From assembly GCF_020829595.1 (NCBI RefSeq), contig NZ_JAIVFW010000027.1:28729-92728 (forward strand): DNA of 64,000 bases. Reading direction: 5' to 3'. Positions 16,845 to 24,852 of this stretch are shown piece by piece. This DNA is from Nostoc sp. CHAB 5844 (GTDB lineage: Bacteria > Cyanobacteriota > Cyanobacteriia > Cyanobacteriales > Nostocaceae). The notes under the pieces are model-generated. The model saw only the letters and a list, made by a program, of their open reading frames with translations. It was not told the origin of the DNA and did not search any database. A program made the position numbers and the translations under genes. Each line of letters starts with the position of its first letter. The stretch's first letter is position 1.

Positions 16845-19244
16845 TTACGACTGCACCCGAACTGTTAACGAAACTGTAGTTGAGCGCATTTTAGGGGGTC
16901 GCCAAGAGATAAGCGATCGCCTGATAATATTAATTACCGTCTGTTCCTTAACAGACGAAGCTTGCTCATCCAGTACTACCTGTACAACTCGTGTCTTATT
17001 TATCCGCAACTCAAACACTAAATCACCACTGAAACCCGCAGGTAATTGCATAGATTCTAAATATTGAGTCAAAAGAGCAATCATCTGCTCATTCAATCCT
17101 GTCACATTCACAACTTGTAGATGCTGGATAGGAGCAATTCTCGGTAAAGGAGTTATGACATCCTGAAAACTTTCATATGAAATACTGTATTGGATGCCAA
17201 TTTTCTCTTCTTCATCTTGTAACATTCCTGGAGGTGGTGCGGGAGGAGACATCGCTGCTTGAGGTGATGCTGGAAGGGGTGGGGTTCTTCTGCGTTGCAA
17301 AAACTCAGGTGCAGCAGATATCGCCCTTGCGATGACTGGCGCAGCACCGCTAACAGCATTGCCAAAAATACCTTGATAGCTGATACCTTCAGGCATTTCT
17401 ACGGGTACTTGCACTGAAATAGAACCCTTAAGCGGATTGCCACGCACATCATCACTGACAGCAACAAAAGCTGTATATTGCGATAACAGTTGATAAGTCA
17501 AAGCCGTATCCGTCACTGCTTCCACGCCTAACTTAGTTTCACCATGCACCATCTGATTCATCAATTCTTTGATGCGGGAACGTCCCCAAAGTTGAGCGAT
17601 CGCCGGATTACCCGTTTCCTCAAAGTTCAGGTGAAAGGTATGCTGATAATGTGTACCACCCGCAACGATTCCAGTAATGTGCAGTTTACCAGAATGAGCA
17701 TCTGGCTTTTTGCCAAATAACACTAACGGCTGTTCTGCAAACAAGTCTGGTGGGGTGGCAGGATAGATAATTGGAGAATCACCATCACCTTCCCATTGCA
17801 AATTAATGTTAGCGAGAACAGGATTGTTAATTTGACAGTAGAATTTCTCGACTACCTGATCAGTGGGTTCGTCATGGCGAATGATGCGAGACATACCCCG
17901 TCCTAGTTCGGCGATGCGGTTGAGTAAAAAACGATTGACAGAACTACCTGCACCAAAGCTATAGAGGCGGTTTCCTGGTTGGAGATGTCGTTGCACTTCT
18001 GAGAGAATTTGGTTTTCGTTGCCGATATAACCATCCGTTAGCAGTACAATACTCCGCAAACGTCCGGGATCTGTGACTGGGAAATTCAAGACAGCGCGAA
18101 TCCCACGTAACATCTCCGTTCCGCCATTAGCACTCAATTGATTGATGTAATTGATGGCGCGTGTGCGATTTTGGGAATTATTGGCGAGAGGAACAGGTGA
18201 TAGTTGCCGAGTCGTATCTGAGAAATCAATAATACTGAAGGTGTCATCAGGATTCAGTCCGTTGATAAAGCGGCGCATCAATTCTTGACATTGCATTAGT
18301 GGCGCACCCATCTGCGAACCAGAAGTATCGATGAGAAACACTACATCTTTAGGGACAACCTGATCCTGACGGTACTGAAGTGCAGGAATGAGATATAATG
18401 CAAAGTGTCCACCTCGTTCATCAGCTTGGGTGAGTACGGTGGCTTGAGTGCGATCGCCTGCTACTTGATAGCGTAAAATCAAATCTTTGTTAGGAATTGT
18501 GTCTCCACCCGCTAATTTCACCAACACCCGCTTACCTTCATAACCTATCTGGATTTGGTGAGAAGGAGATTGCACATCCTGAATCTCAACTCCCGCATCA
18601 ATTGCGATCGTCACATTAATATCATGGGGGGAGCGAGTAGCCGATGGCAGGATGGGTGCATTCAACCGTGAACCATCTGGAACTAAATCTGTATCTTGAT
18701 TTTGAGTCATGGGTGCAGCCGTCGAACCGACACCACCTGCATTGTCCTCAATAGGTATCCCTGGAATGTAACGTGGCCCTACCACCATCGGGAAGACAAA
18801 CTCGTAATTACCCGCCGTAAATTTCAGACTTTCAGAGTAGCGAATAATCACATCAATTTGCTCACCTGGTTGAATGTTGGCGAGGGATTGAGTGAAAATG
18901 TTGTCTCGCTCTTGTTCCAACAGTCCGGCGGTGCGTCCTTGTTGTTTAGCTTCTTCGTAGATTTGCTGTGCTTCTTGGCGTTTTTTGATACTGCCTTTAA
19001 TGGTGCGATCGCCAATCTGAATCAGCATATCATCAACAGCCGCCTCATCAGGTAATGGAAAGATATAGACAGCTTCGAGTGTAGTTGTGAAGAGATTTTC
19101 AAAGCTTTGGGTAACTTCTACCCGCGAAATATTGCCTGCAATTTTAGCTTGCACCTCAGTGTGCTTGAGGGGGAAAGCTATTTGCTGTTGTTCAGGGGTT
19201 TGAACATATAAACCACCAGCTTGGCGTTCTATAGTTTGAGTCAT
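16845..19244 (-). CDS. VIT and von Willebrand factor A domain protein
   Basis: A 799-residue protein of the inter-alpha-trypsin-inhibitor-like type. The VIT domain is at about residues 15-150 (VEVTQSFENLFTTTLEAVYI, FPLPDEAAVDDM). The vWA domain is at about 300-480 with MIDAS motif FLIDTSGSQMG and the later LLTDGYIGNE. A C-terminal extension holds a Pro/Ala-rich linker (about 640-670) and a basic domain ending VSLTVRVQS. No signal peptide or sortase signal is evident, so a cytoplasmic or peripheral location is likely. The vWA domain is a metal-dependent protein-binding module. The gene is convergent with the dynamin-J gene; it has its own terminator. The partner is unknown. Confidence 0.9.
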   Translation of the reverse strand: MTQTIERQAGGLYVQTPEQQQIAFPLKHTEVQAKIAGNISRVEVTQSFENLFTTTLEAVYIFPLPDEAAVDDMLIQIGDRTIKGSIKKRQEAQQIYEEAKQQGRTAGLLEQERDNIFTQSLANIQPGEQIDVIIRYSESLKFTAGNYEFVFPMVVGPRYIPGIPIEDNAGGVGSTAAPMTQNQDTDLVPDGSRLNAPILPSATRSPHDINVTIAIDAGVEIQDVQSPSHQIQIGYEGKRVLVKLAGGDTIPNKDLILRYQVAGDRTQATVLTQADERGGHFALYLIPALQYRQDQVVPKDVVFLIDTSGSQMGAPLMQCQELMRRFINGLNPDDTFSIIDFSDTTRQLSPVPLANNSQNRTRAINYINQLSANGGTEMLRGIRAVLNFPVTDPGRLRSIVLLTDGYIGNENQILSEVQRHLQPGNRLYSFGAGSSVNRFLLNRIAELGRGMSRIIRHDEPTDQVVEKFYCQINNPVLANINLQWEGDGDSPIIYPATPPDLFAEQPLVLFGKKPDAHSGKLHITGIVAGGTHYQHTFHLNFEETGNPAIAQLWGRSRIKELMNQMVHGETKLGVEAVTDTALTYQLLSQYTAFVAVSDDVRGNPLKGSISVQVPVEMPEGISYQGIFGNAVSGAAPVIARAISAAPEFLQRRRTPPLPASPQAAMSPPAPPPGMLQDEEEKIGIQYSISYESFQDVITPLPRIAPIQHLQVVNVTGLNEQMIALLTQYLESMQLPAGFSGDLVFELRINKTRVVQVVLDEQASSVKEQTVINIIRRSLISWRPPKMRSTTVSLTVRVQS

Positions 19245-19333
19245 ATTCGTTACCTCACGCTTTTATGTTATGTCTCTAGCGTAGGTGTGTTTATTTGGCA
19301 GATATGCTCAGTTTTGTGTTCAGTTGATGCTCA

Positions 19334-19519
19334 GTGATTGGTTCATTGCCAAAAACTGATAGAATTGGCAATTACGAAGAATTAAAGCCATACTTTGATG
19401 TTTGGCGATCTGTTCAACTCCAAGAAGGTTTTTTAGCAATTTTTGTAATTGAACATGATCAAATTGATAATAATGTACCAACACTGACTAAAGGAACAGA
19501 TGGTCGTGCATTAGTATAA
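19334..19519 (+). CDS. Short ORF, possibly a gene remnant
   Basis: A 61-codon frame starting at a GTG (MIGSLPKTDRIGNYEELKPY) with an in-frame stop just upstream, so it cannot be extended. The composition looks protein-like (FDVWRSVQLQEGFLAIFVIE) and not repeat-derived, but no family is recognised and there is no clear ribosome site. It is convergent with the methyltransferase gene. It could be a piece of a lost neighbour such as a restriction gene, though nothing in it identifies one. Confidence 0.35.
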   Translation: MIGSLPKTDRIGNYEELKPYFDVWRSVQLQEGFLAIFVIEHDQIDNNVPTLTKGTDGRALV

Positions 19520-19537
19520 ATGTTTTGGGTCAAATAT

Positions 19538-20554
19538 TTATGTGGAATAGGGGATTGAAAGTTGTGAAGCATTGATTTTCCTTTGCTTGAATTTCTTGCT
19601 TCCCCTTGCCGATTCCCATTGTTCTGTGATTCCATTAGCCAGATCAGTTAATCTTTCTACAGCTGGATCTGTATCCCCCAGTTCTGAACCAATCCAGTAA
19701 CGCTGTAACTTTTCTGCTGCATAAAATGTAGTACCAGATCCACCAAAGGGATCAACTACAATTTGCCCTGGATGAGATGCCATTGCAATAATTCGCTCTA
19801 GCATAATTGGTGCCAGTTCGTTAGGAACTCGTTTTTTGTGTTGACGATGACGCACTGGTGGAATATCAGTCCACATTTCTTCTGCTAATGTCCATAAAAT
19901 TTCATCAGAGTTAGCTTCTGAAGTATCTTTCCAAACATCTTCTGGTGCATCCCAAACATCCATTAAATTAATACCCTGCTCGTTAAGTTTTTTGCGATGT
20001 CCGCCATAGTCACGAATTTCTCCCCCGCAATGTCGGCAAACTTGAATAGGTGTATAAACTTTATTGAAAACTGCTGGTTCTCCTTTAGTGTAATAGAGTA
20101 ATCCATAGTGAGCAGGAGACATTTTCTTACCTCTGGGAAAAGCTTTAGGCATTCTGCAAGCAATCCAATGTCTAAAATTCATTCCTTGCTGATTCAAATA
20201 CGCACCATATTCTATACACCATTTAGGTAGGTTGAATACAAATAAACTTCCACCAGTTTTCAGGACTCGAATACTCTCACTTAACCACTTTTGTGACCAC
20301 ATAAGATATTGATCAGCTGCCATCTGATCACTCACACCTTTACCGTATTCTTTACCAAGATTAAAGGGTGGATCAGCAAATACAATATCTACAGATTCAT
20401 GCGGTAATACTGATAAAAATTTTAGACAATCTCCACGATAGAGAATTCCATATTCACTTTTGTAAATTTCTTGTAATTCTTGTTGTTGTGCAACATCAGT
20501 AGCAATCAGTTGAAAAGGTAACATTACTGTATATTTGAGTTTTGCTGTATACAT
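19538..20554 (-). CDS. Site-specific DNA methyltransferase (beta-class, amino-methyl)
   Basis: Transfers a methyl group from S-adenosylmethionine to an exocyclic amino group of adenine or cytosine in DNA. The catalytic motif IV DPPF is at residues 61-64 (IVFADPPFNLGKEYG), and the SAM-binding motif I, VDPFGGSGTT, comes near residue 265. This IV-before-I order defines the beta class. A Cys pair CRHCGG (about 173) with a downstream His suggests a small metal-binding insert. An internal ATG at 20524 is an alternative start. No restriction endonuclease is recognisable nearby, so it is either an orphan or has lost its partner. The small HTH gene 37 bases upstream reads in the same direction and may be a controller. 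Confidence 0.9.
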   Translation of the reverse strand: MYTAKLKYTVMLPFQLIATDVAQQQELQEIYKSEYGILYRGDCLKFLSVLPHESVDIVFADPPFNLGKEYGKGVSDQMAADQYLMWSQKWLSESIRVLKTGGSLFVFNLPKWCIEYGAYLNQQGMNFRHWIACRMPKAFPRGKKMSPAHYGLLYYTKGEPAVFNKVYTPIQVCRHCGGEIRDYGGHRKKLNEQGINLMDVWDAPEDVWKDTSEANSDEILWTLAEEMWTDIPPVRHRQHKKRVPNELAPIMLERIIAMASHPGQIVVDPFGGSGTTFYAAEKLQRYWIGSELGDTDPAVERLTDLANGITEQWESARGSKKFKQRKINASQLSIPYST

Positions 20555-20591
20555 CTAGTCTAAAAACTCTATTGACAATTGCCAATAGAGT

Positions 20592-20816
20592 TTATGGTGT
20601 ATTTGTACTACGAGGTTGATAAGGTTTTCCCATCGGCTGATTCTGATATCGCTCTACTTCAGCAGTTTCTATGTAGTAATAACGTCCAAGTTTGCAAGCT
20701 ATAATTTGACCATTCTTGATTAAGTCGTGTACTCGCTGACGGGTGACACCAAGTATCTTGGCAGTTTGAGCTACAGAGAGTAATTCAGCACTATTGTTAG
20801 CAATAGAGTCTGTCAT
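20592..20816 (-). CDS. Excisionase-type helix-turn-helix DNA-binding protein
   Basis: Small protein whose central part is the MerR-like/excisionase HTH: LLSVAQTAKILGVTRQRVHD then LIKNGQIIACKLGRYYYIET. This fold binds DNA in excisionases, phage regulators and toxin-antitoxin modules. The ATG at 20814-20816 (MTDSIANN, 74 residues) is preferred, as an upstream start at 20864 overlaps the truncated toxin gene and adds nothing conserved-looking. The gene lies 37 bases upstream of the methyltransferase on the same strand. It could regulate it in the manner of a controller protein, but that is inference. Confidence 0.75.
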   Translation of the reverse strand: MTDSIANNSAELLSVAQTAKILGVTRQRVHDLIKNGQIIACKLGRYYYIETAEVERYQNQPMGKPYQPRSTNTP

Positions 20817-20860
20817 ATTTATAGTCGAGAATAATGCTGGAAATTCACAGATTGATTTGA

Positions 20861-21064
20861 TCAATATTGCCTTCTCAAGCTTAACTCAGTCCTGCTAGAG
20901 AGAAAAGCTACAACCTTTGCACCTGCTACGGGAAAGTCAGGATCAGTTGGTTCTTGGTAAACTGCCTCTGGAATAATAACAGTACCGTAAAGTTGCTTTA
21001 ATAAGCTCAGATAATTGATGGCTGCAAGATTGTTGATAGACGAAGTATCGCTAACAATAATCAC
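20861..21064 (-). pseudogene. DUF3368/PIN-like toxin, truncated after 67 residues
   Basis: The frame begins MIIVSDTSSINNLAAINYL and continues LLKQLYGTVIIPEAVYQE, the N-terminal third of DUF3368 proteins, which are PIN-fold toxins of about 150-160 residues. It ends at 20861 after LSSRTELSLRRQY, with no recognisable continuation in the following bases, which instead lead into the HTH gene. The start overlaps the upstream UPF0175 stop by four bases (ATGA type), as in intact pairs. The toxin is thus 3'-truncated and almost certainly inactive, while its antitoxin is intact. Confidence 0.75.
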
Positions 21065-21306
21065 AACCTACCCATCTCCTGCAAGTTTTTGATGTCTTTT
21101 TCAAAATCATCCACGCCATAGTGAACCGGAATTTGACGACTGGCAAGCAAATGCTGAAACGGAATACGGTTCATCTCTGCCAAACGACTGGCTTGAGCAA
21201 GGGTGAGTTTTTCTTTCTGAAAAAGCATGACTGCAATCTCTTGTTTCAATTCAGCATCAGTCATGCGGGTTGCAACTAAAATTTCATCAGGAATAACGAT
21301 GCTCAT
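21061..21306 (-). CDS. UPF0175 family antitoxin
   Basis: Small (81 residues) helical protein of the UPF0175 family, which pairs with DUF3368 PIN-like toxins. Recognisable parts are LKQEIAVMLFQKEKLTLAQA and ASRLAEMNRIPFQHLLASR, an HTH-like pair, and the tail HYGVDDFEKDIKNL. Its stop overlaps the start of the truncated toxin by four bases, so the two were translated together. With the toxin damaged, this antitoxin has no evident target in the window. It could still autoregulate or counter a homologous toxin elsewhere. Confidence 0.85.
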   Translation of the reverse strand: MSIVIPDEILVATRMTDAELKQEIAVMLFQKEKLTLAQASRLAEMNRIPFQHLLASRQIPVHYGVDDFEKDIKNLQEMGRL

Positions 21307-21416
21307 GGCTGAATTTCTCTCTACATCACTATTCTATTGATGGTGCTGCCAAATTTGATATGCTTGGCTGGCATTTGAGCGTGTTAGGATCTCCTACAAA
21401 ATCTGGTAGAGCCAAG

Positions 21417-21674
21417 ATGAAAGCGATCGAAGTAACTGGCAAAATTGATGCTCAAGGAAATTTGGTTTTAGATGAGCCGATTCAGGGAATAACTTACCCT
21501 CATCAAGTACGAGTAATTGTGTTAATTCCAGAACAGGTACAAACAGAAGAATTTGATCCAGATGATACACCTGTTGAGGAGATTAAAGCCAGCTTGAGGA
21601 GAGCCTTACAGCAAGCAAAAATGGGTCAAACCAGACCAATCAGTGAGCTATGGGATAGAATTGATGCAGAGTGA
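21417..21674 (+). CDS. Antitoxin-like protein paired with RelE-like toxin
   Basis: 85-residue protein MKAIEVTGKIDAQGNLVLDE then VRVIVLIPEQV, an N-terminal beta-rich AbrB-like or prevent-host-death-like part. An acidic helical tail follows (EEFDPDDTPVEEIKASLRR, ELWDRIDAE), typical of antitoxins that wrap around a RelE toxin. The ATG at 21417 is favoured over the upstream one at 21360 because the conserved-looking sequence begins there. Its 3' end overlaps the next start by 11 bases. It is divergent from the UPF0175 gene, so the two modules share a promoter region at 21307-21416. Confidence 0.75.
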   Translation: MKAIEVTGKIDAQGNLVLDEPIQGITYPHQVRVIVLIPEQVQTEEFDPDDTPVEEIKASLRRALQQAKMGQTRPISELWDRIDAE

Positions 21675-22026
21675 TCACACGGTTTCAATTCGGTTCTCTG
21701 ATGAGTTTGAGGCAGAACTTTACAGGCTCTCCAAGAGATTTCGCAACATTCGCTCTGATGTTGAACCGATTATTGAGCAGTTACAACAGGTCAACTTTGT
21801 AGGCGATAGAATTGGCGGACTTGGGGAAGAATATTTTGTTTACAAGGTGAGAGTTCGCAACAGTAATATCCAAAAAGGTAAAAGTGCTGGATACCGACTG
21901 ATTTATCAAGTTGAATCACCCACAAGTATTTTGTTGCTAACAATTTATTCTAAATCCGACCGGGAAGATATTAGTGCTAATGAAATTCGAGATATCTTGG
22001 CTGATTTTTATGGTGAGTCAGGTTAA
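21664..22026 (+). CDS. RelE/ParE-superfamily toxin
   Basis: About 120 residues. The N-terminus VSIRFSDEFEAELYRLSKRF is the first strand plus helix of the RelE fold, the centre carries VYKVRVRNSNIQKGKSAGYR and the C-terminal strands are LIYQVESPTSILLLTIYSKS. The pattern K-R...GYRLIY corresponds to the basic active-site face of RelE-type ribosome-dependent mRNases. The start at ATG 21664 overlaps the antitoxin gene by 11 bases; a GTG at 21643 is an alternative. The module looks intact, in contrast to the two damaged PIN modules in this window. Confidence 0.8.
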   Translation: MQSDHTVSIRFSDEFEAELYRLSKRFRNIRSDVEPIIEQLQQVNFVGDRIGGLGEEYFVYKVRVRNSNIQKGKSAGYRLIYQVESPTSILLLTIYSKSDREDISANEIRDILADFYGESG

Positions 22027-22118
22027 AACTAGGATATACAGCAGATTGAAGGTAAATAAGGTAAAGTTTTATGAAAAAAGTCAAATAAAAATGGAGTTTT
22101 CACCCTGTTACCGTCTGT

Positions 22119-23597
22119 ATGTCAAACTCGCTCAAAGCATCAACAAGTGGACTGGCAATTGTAGACAAGGCGCGAAAACGTCTTGGCTGGACGAAAACCA
22201 GTACGGCGCGTTGGTGGCAAGATGCTCACACTTCTAGAGCAACTTTACGGCGATTTTGGCAAGGCGATCGCATTCAAAAAGAAATTTTCATCGCTATCTG
22301 TCAGGCTGTGGGAATTCACAATTGGGAAAGCATTGCACAAATCCCTAATGCAGATTCCGCAGAACTCTCTACACAATATCTTGACTGGGATGAAGCACCT
22401 GATGTCGAAAGTTTTTATGGACGCAACCAGGAATTAACTCAGTTAGAAGAATGGATTTTAGGCGATCGCTGTAAATTAGTTACCATTACAGGTATTGCTG
22501 GCATTGGTAAAACGGCTCTGGCACTGGCTTTAGCCGACCGGATTCAGTTACAATTTGATGGCTTAATTTGGCGATCGCTTCATGCTGCACCATCCCTAAG
22601 TTCCCTGCTAGATGGACTGCTCAACACCTTTGAGCAAACTGTTGTTGATGATATTCCACAGGACACAGCAAAACTCATCCACTGCTTGCAACAACGCCGA
22701 TATTTGCTGATATTAGATGGTTTGGATGAGTCAAAAAACCACTATCAACAATTTATCCAGCAATTAAGCCGCGCTCACCATCAAAGTTGTATTCTTCTCA
22801 CCAGTCGTGAACAACCAAACATTATTGAATCTAATACAAAAACTGTTCGCAGTCTGACTTTAAAAGGATTATCAAAAGCCGAGGCTGTAGAACTATTGCA
22901 AACCAGAGGATTTACAGGTAAAGAACTCGGACTATCAACTTTAATTCAACTTTATCGCGGCAATCCTTTAGCATTGAAACTTGTCACCCCATTAATTCAG
23001 TCGGTGTTTGCTGGGAATATCGCCGCCTTTCTCAGTCAAAATACCATAGTAATTGGCGATCGCTTGCGTGATATCCTTAAACAACAGTTTGAGCAACTGG
23101 GCGATTTAGAACAAGATATTCTCTATTGGTTAGCAATCTGGCAACAACCAGTTTCTTTCAGCCGATTGCAAACTCATTTGCTCACTGCTCTTGATCCTGC
23201 CACAGTTTTAGCAGCAATTGTCTTTTTGGAAAGGCGATCGCTTTTGGAAAAATGGATCTGTAGTGGTGAACCTGCTTTTACTTTGCAACCACTGGTGATG
23301 AAAATTGTCACTGATGAATTAGTGGAACGTACTGCTCAAGAAATAATTCAGGTTCTGCAGAGTCATGATATTTGTAATTTTAAAATCCTGCGAACCCATT
23401 GGTTATTACGGCCGGGTAGTGATGATATTGTCGGTGATCGCATTTTGCATCAACTTCAAGAAAAACTGTGGCGGATTTATGGTGCAAACTATCTGCAAAC
23501 TCTTGAAGGCATTCTGTTGCTTTTAAATGATAAATCTCCTTTAGCAATTGGTTATATTGCTTGTAATATCACAACACTTATCAAAAAAGGAGTGTAA
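22119..23597 (+). CDS. STAND NTPase (NB-ARC) lacking its C-terminal sensor repeats
   Basis: A signal-transduction ATPase of the AP-ATPase class. Residues 1-75 are a helical DNA-binding-like effector region (RLGWTKTSTARWWQDAHTSR). Residues about 95-380 are NB-ARC, with Walker A TGIAGIGKTAL (124-134), Walker B RYLLILDGLDES (about 193-204) and LLTSRE. A winged-helix segment follows (LGDLEQDILYWLAIW, LLEKWICSGEPAFTLQPLV). Cyanobacterial relatives continue after a GY-A-NI-L block into WD40 or pentapeptide repeats. Here the protein stops at AIGYIACNITTLIKKGV, exactly where the repeats should begin. Such proteins act as oligomerising switches, often in defence. Without the sensor it may be non-functional or act as a decoy. 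Confidence 0.85.
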   Translation: MSNSLKASTSGLAIVDKARKRLGWTKTSTARWWQDAHTSRATLRRFWQGDRIQKEIFIAICQAVGIHNWESIAQIPNADSAELSTQYLDWDEAPDVESFYGRNQELTQLEEWILGDRCKLVTITGIAGIGKTALALALADRIQLQFDGLIWRSLHAAPSLSSLLDGLLNTFEQTVVDDIPQDTAKLIHCLQQRRYLLILDGLDESKNHYQQFIQQLSRAHHQSCILLTSREQPNIIESNTKTVRSLTLKGLSKAEAVELLQTRGFTGKELGLSTLIQLYRGNPLALKLVTPLIQSVFAGNIAAFLSQNTIVIGDRLRDILKQQFEQLGDLEQDILYWLAIWQQPVSFSRLQTHLLTALDPATVLAAIVFLERRSLLEKWICSGEPAFTLQPLVMKIVTDELVERTAQEIIQVLQSHDICNFKILRTHWLLRPGSDDIVGDRILHQLQEKLWRIYGANYLQTLEGILLLLNDKSPLAIGYIACNITTLIKKGV

Positions 23598-23646
23598 GGG
23601 TTTAAGGGTTTAGGGGTATAGGGTTGAAAAGAGTTTTTCTTCAGAA

Positions 23647-24231
23647 CTACCAAATCTTAGACATATTTAAGATAAATCCCGGTAAAATTGGATCTGCACT
23701 CACTTGAGCGGGATTCTCTAAACATTCTTCTGGTTGACCAGGACGATAGATATAAACTCGACGATGCTTGCGGTCAATTAACCAACCTAACTGTACCCCT
23801 GGTTCTTTGATGTATTCTGCCATTTTATCTTTCAGAGGTTGAAGGTTATCGCTTGGCGATCGCAATTCAATTACAAAATCGGGACAAATTGGTGCAAATC
23901 TTTGTTGTTGTTCTGATGATAAAGTTTTCCAGCGTTCTAATTTTATCCAGGAAGCATCGGGAGAGCGTTTTGCACCCGTGGATAAAGTAAATCCTGTACT
24001 GGAACTAAACGCTATTCCTGTTCCGTCTTTTTCTGTCCAAACGTACAACTGACCAACAATATTAAATTCTCGATTACCTGTCTCGGAACCTGTTGGTGGC
24101 ATAATTGAGATCTCTCTAAATTGATTCATTTCAATGCGTAAGTCACGATTTATCTGACAGAACTCAAAAAATTGTTCGTCTGTCATTTGCATTGAAGGTG
24201 GCATTTGTATGACTAATAGAGATGACAGCAT
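23647..24231 (-). CDS. Uma2 family protein, tandem copy 3
   Basis: 194-residue PD-(D/E)XK-fold protein, the most downstream of three adjacent near-copies. The core is PDFVIELRSPSDNLQPLKDK and LGWLIDRKHRRVYIYRPGQ. It differs from its neighbours mainly in the N-terminal strand region (REFNIVGQLYVWTEKDG) and the tail (CLENPAQVSADPILPGFILN). A GAGG ribosome site precedes the ATG. Spacing to the next copy is 18 bases, and that spacer with the sequence around the stop is itself repeated in the following gap, so gene and spacer were duplicated together. The role is unknown. Confidence 0.88.
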   Translation of the reverse strand: MLSSLLVIQMPPSMQMTDEQFFEFCQINRDLRIEMNQFREISIMPPTGSETGNREFNIVGQLYVWTEKDGTGIAFSSSTGFTLSTGAKRSPDASWIKLERWKTLSSEQQQRFAPICPDFVIELRSPSDNLQPLKDKMAEYIKEPGVQLGWLIDRKHRRVYIYRPGQPEECLENPAQVSADPILPGFILNMSKIW

Positions 24232-24249
24232 AATGCCTCAAAAATTGTA

Positions 24250-24834
24250 CTACCAAACCTTATTCATATTCAAAATAAATCCAGGCAAGACAGGTTCACC
24301 ACTCACAGTCTCAGGATTTTCCCAAATTTTCTCTGGTTGACCAGGACGATAGATATAAACTCGGCGATGCTTGCGGTCAATTAACCAACCTAACTGTACC
24401 CCTGGTTCTTTGATATATTCTGCCATTTTATCTTTCAGAGGTTGAAGGTTATCGCTTGGCGATCGCAATTCCACCACAAAATCGGGACAAATTGGTGCAA
24501 ATCTTTGTTGTTGTTCTGATGATAAAGTATTCCAACGTTCTAGTTTCATCCAGGAAGCATCGGGAGAGCGTTTTGCACCCGTGGATAAAGTAAATCCTGT
24601 ACTGGAACTAAAAGCTATACCTGTACCATCTTGTTCTGTCCAAATTCCTAGCTGTACAGCAATATTAAATTCTCGATTACCTGTCTCTGAACCTGTTGGT
24701 GGCATAATTAAGATTTCTCCAAATCTATCTCGCTCAATGCGTAAGTCACGATTCACTTGACAGAACTCAAAAAACTGTTCGTCTGTCATTTGCATTGAAG
24801 GCGGAATTTGAATCATTAAGGGATGTGACAGCAT
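24250..24834 (-). CDS. Uma2 family protein, tandem copy 2
   Basis: Middle copy of the tandem Uma2 array, 194 residues. It shares long identical stretches with both neighbours (SSSTGFTLSTGAKRSPDAS, then EPGVQLGWLIDRKHRRVYIY) and keeps the presumed active-site segment PDFVVELRSPSDN. Its N-terminal part is the most divergent (EFNIAVQLGIWTEQDGTG). Start ATG with GAGG upstream; the stop is followed by the duplicated 18-base spacer. The near-identity in the 3' two thirds with divergence in the 5' third suggests recent duplication or gene conversion limited to part of the gene. Confidence 0.88.
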   Translation of the reverse strand: MLSHPLMIQIPPSMQMTDEQFFEFCQVNRDLRIERDRFGEILIMPPTGSETGNREFNIAVQLGIWTEQDGTGIAFSSSTGFTLSTGAKRSPDASWMKLERWNTLSSEQQQRFAPICPDFVVELRSPSDNLQPLKDKMAEYIKEPGVQLGWLIDRKHRRVYIYRPGQPEKIWENPETVSGEPVLPGFILNMNKVW

Positions 24835-24852
24835 AATGCCTCAAAAATTGTA

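Noticed and set aside
23597..23630. Telomere-like TTTAGGG stretch after the STAND gene
   Set aside because: Only about four irregular units, with no replication or end context in a circular-type bacterial genome; probably a simple repeat.
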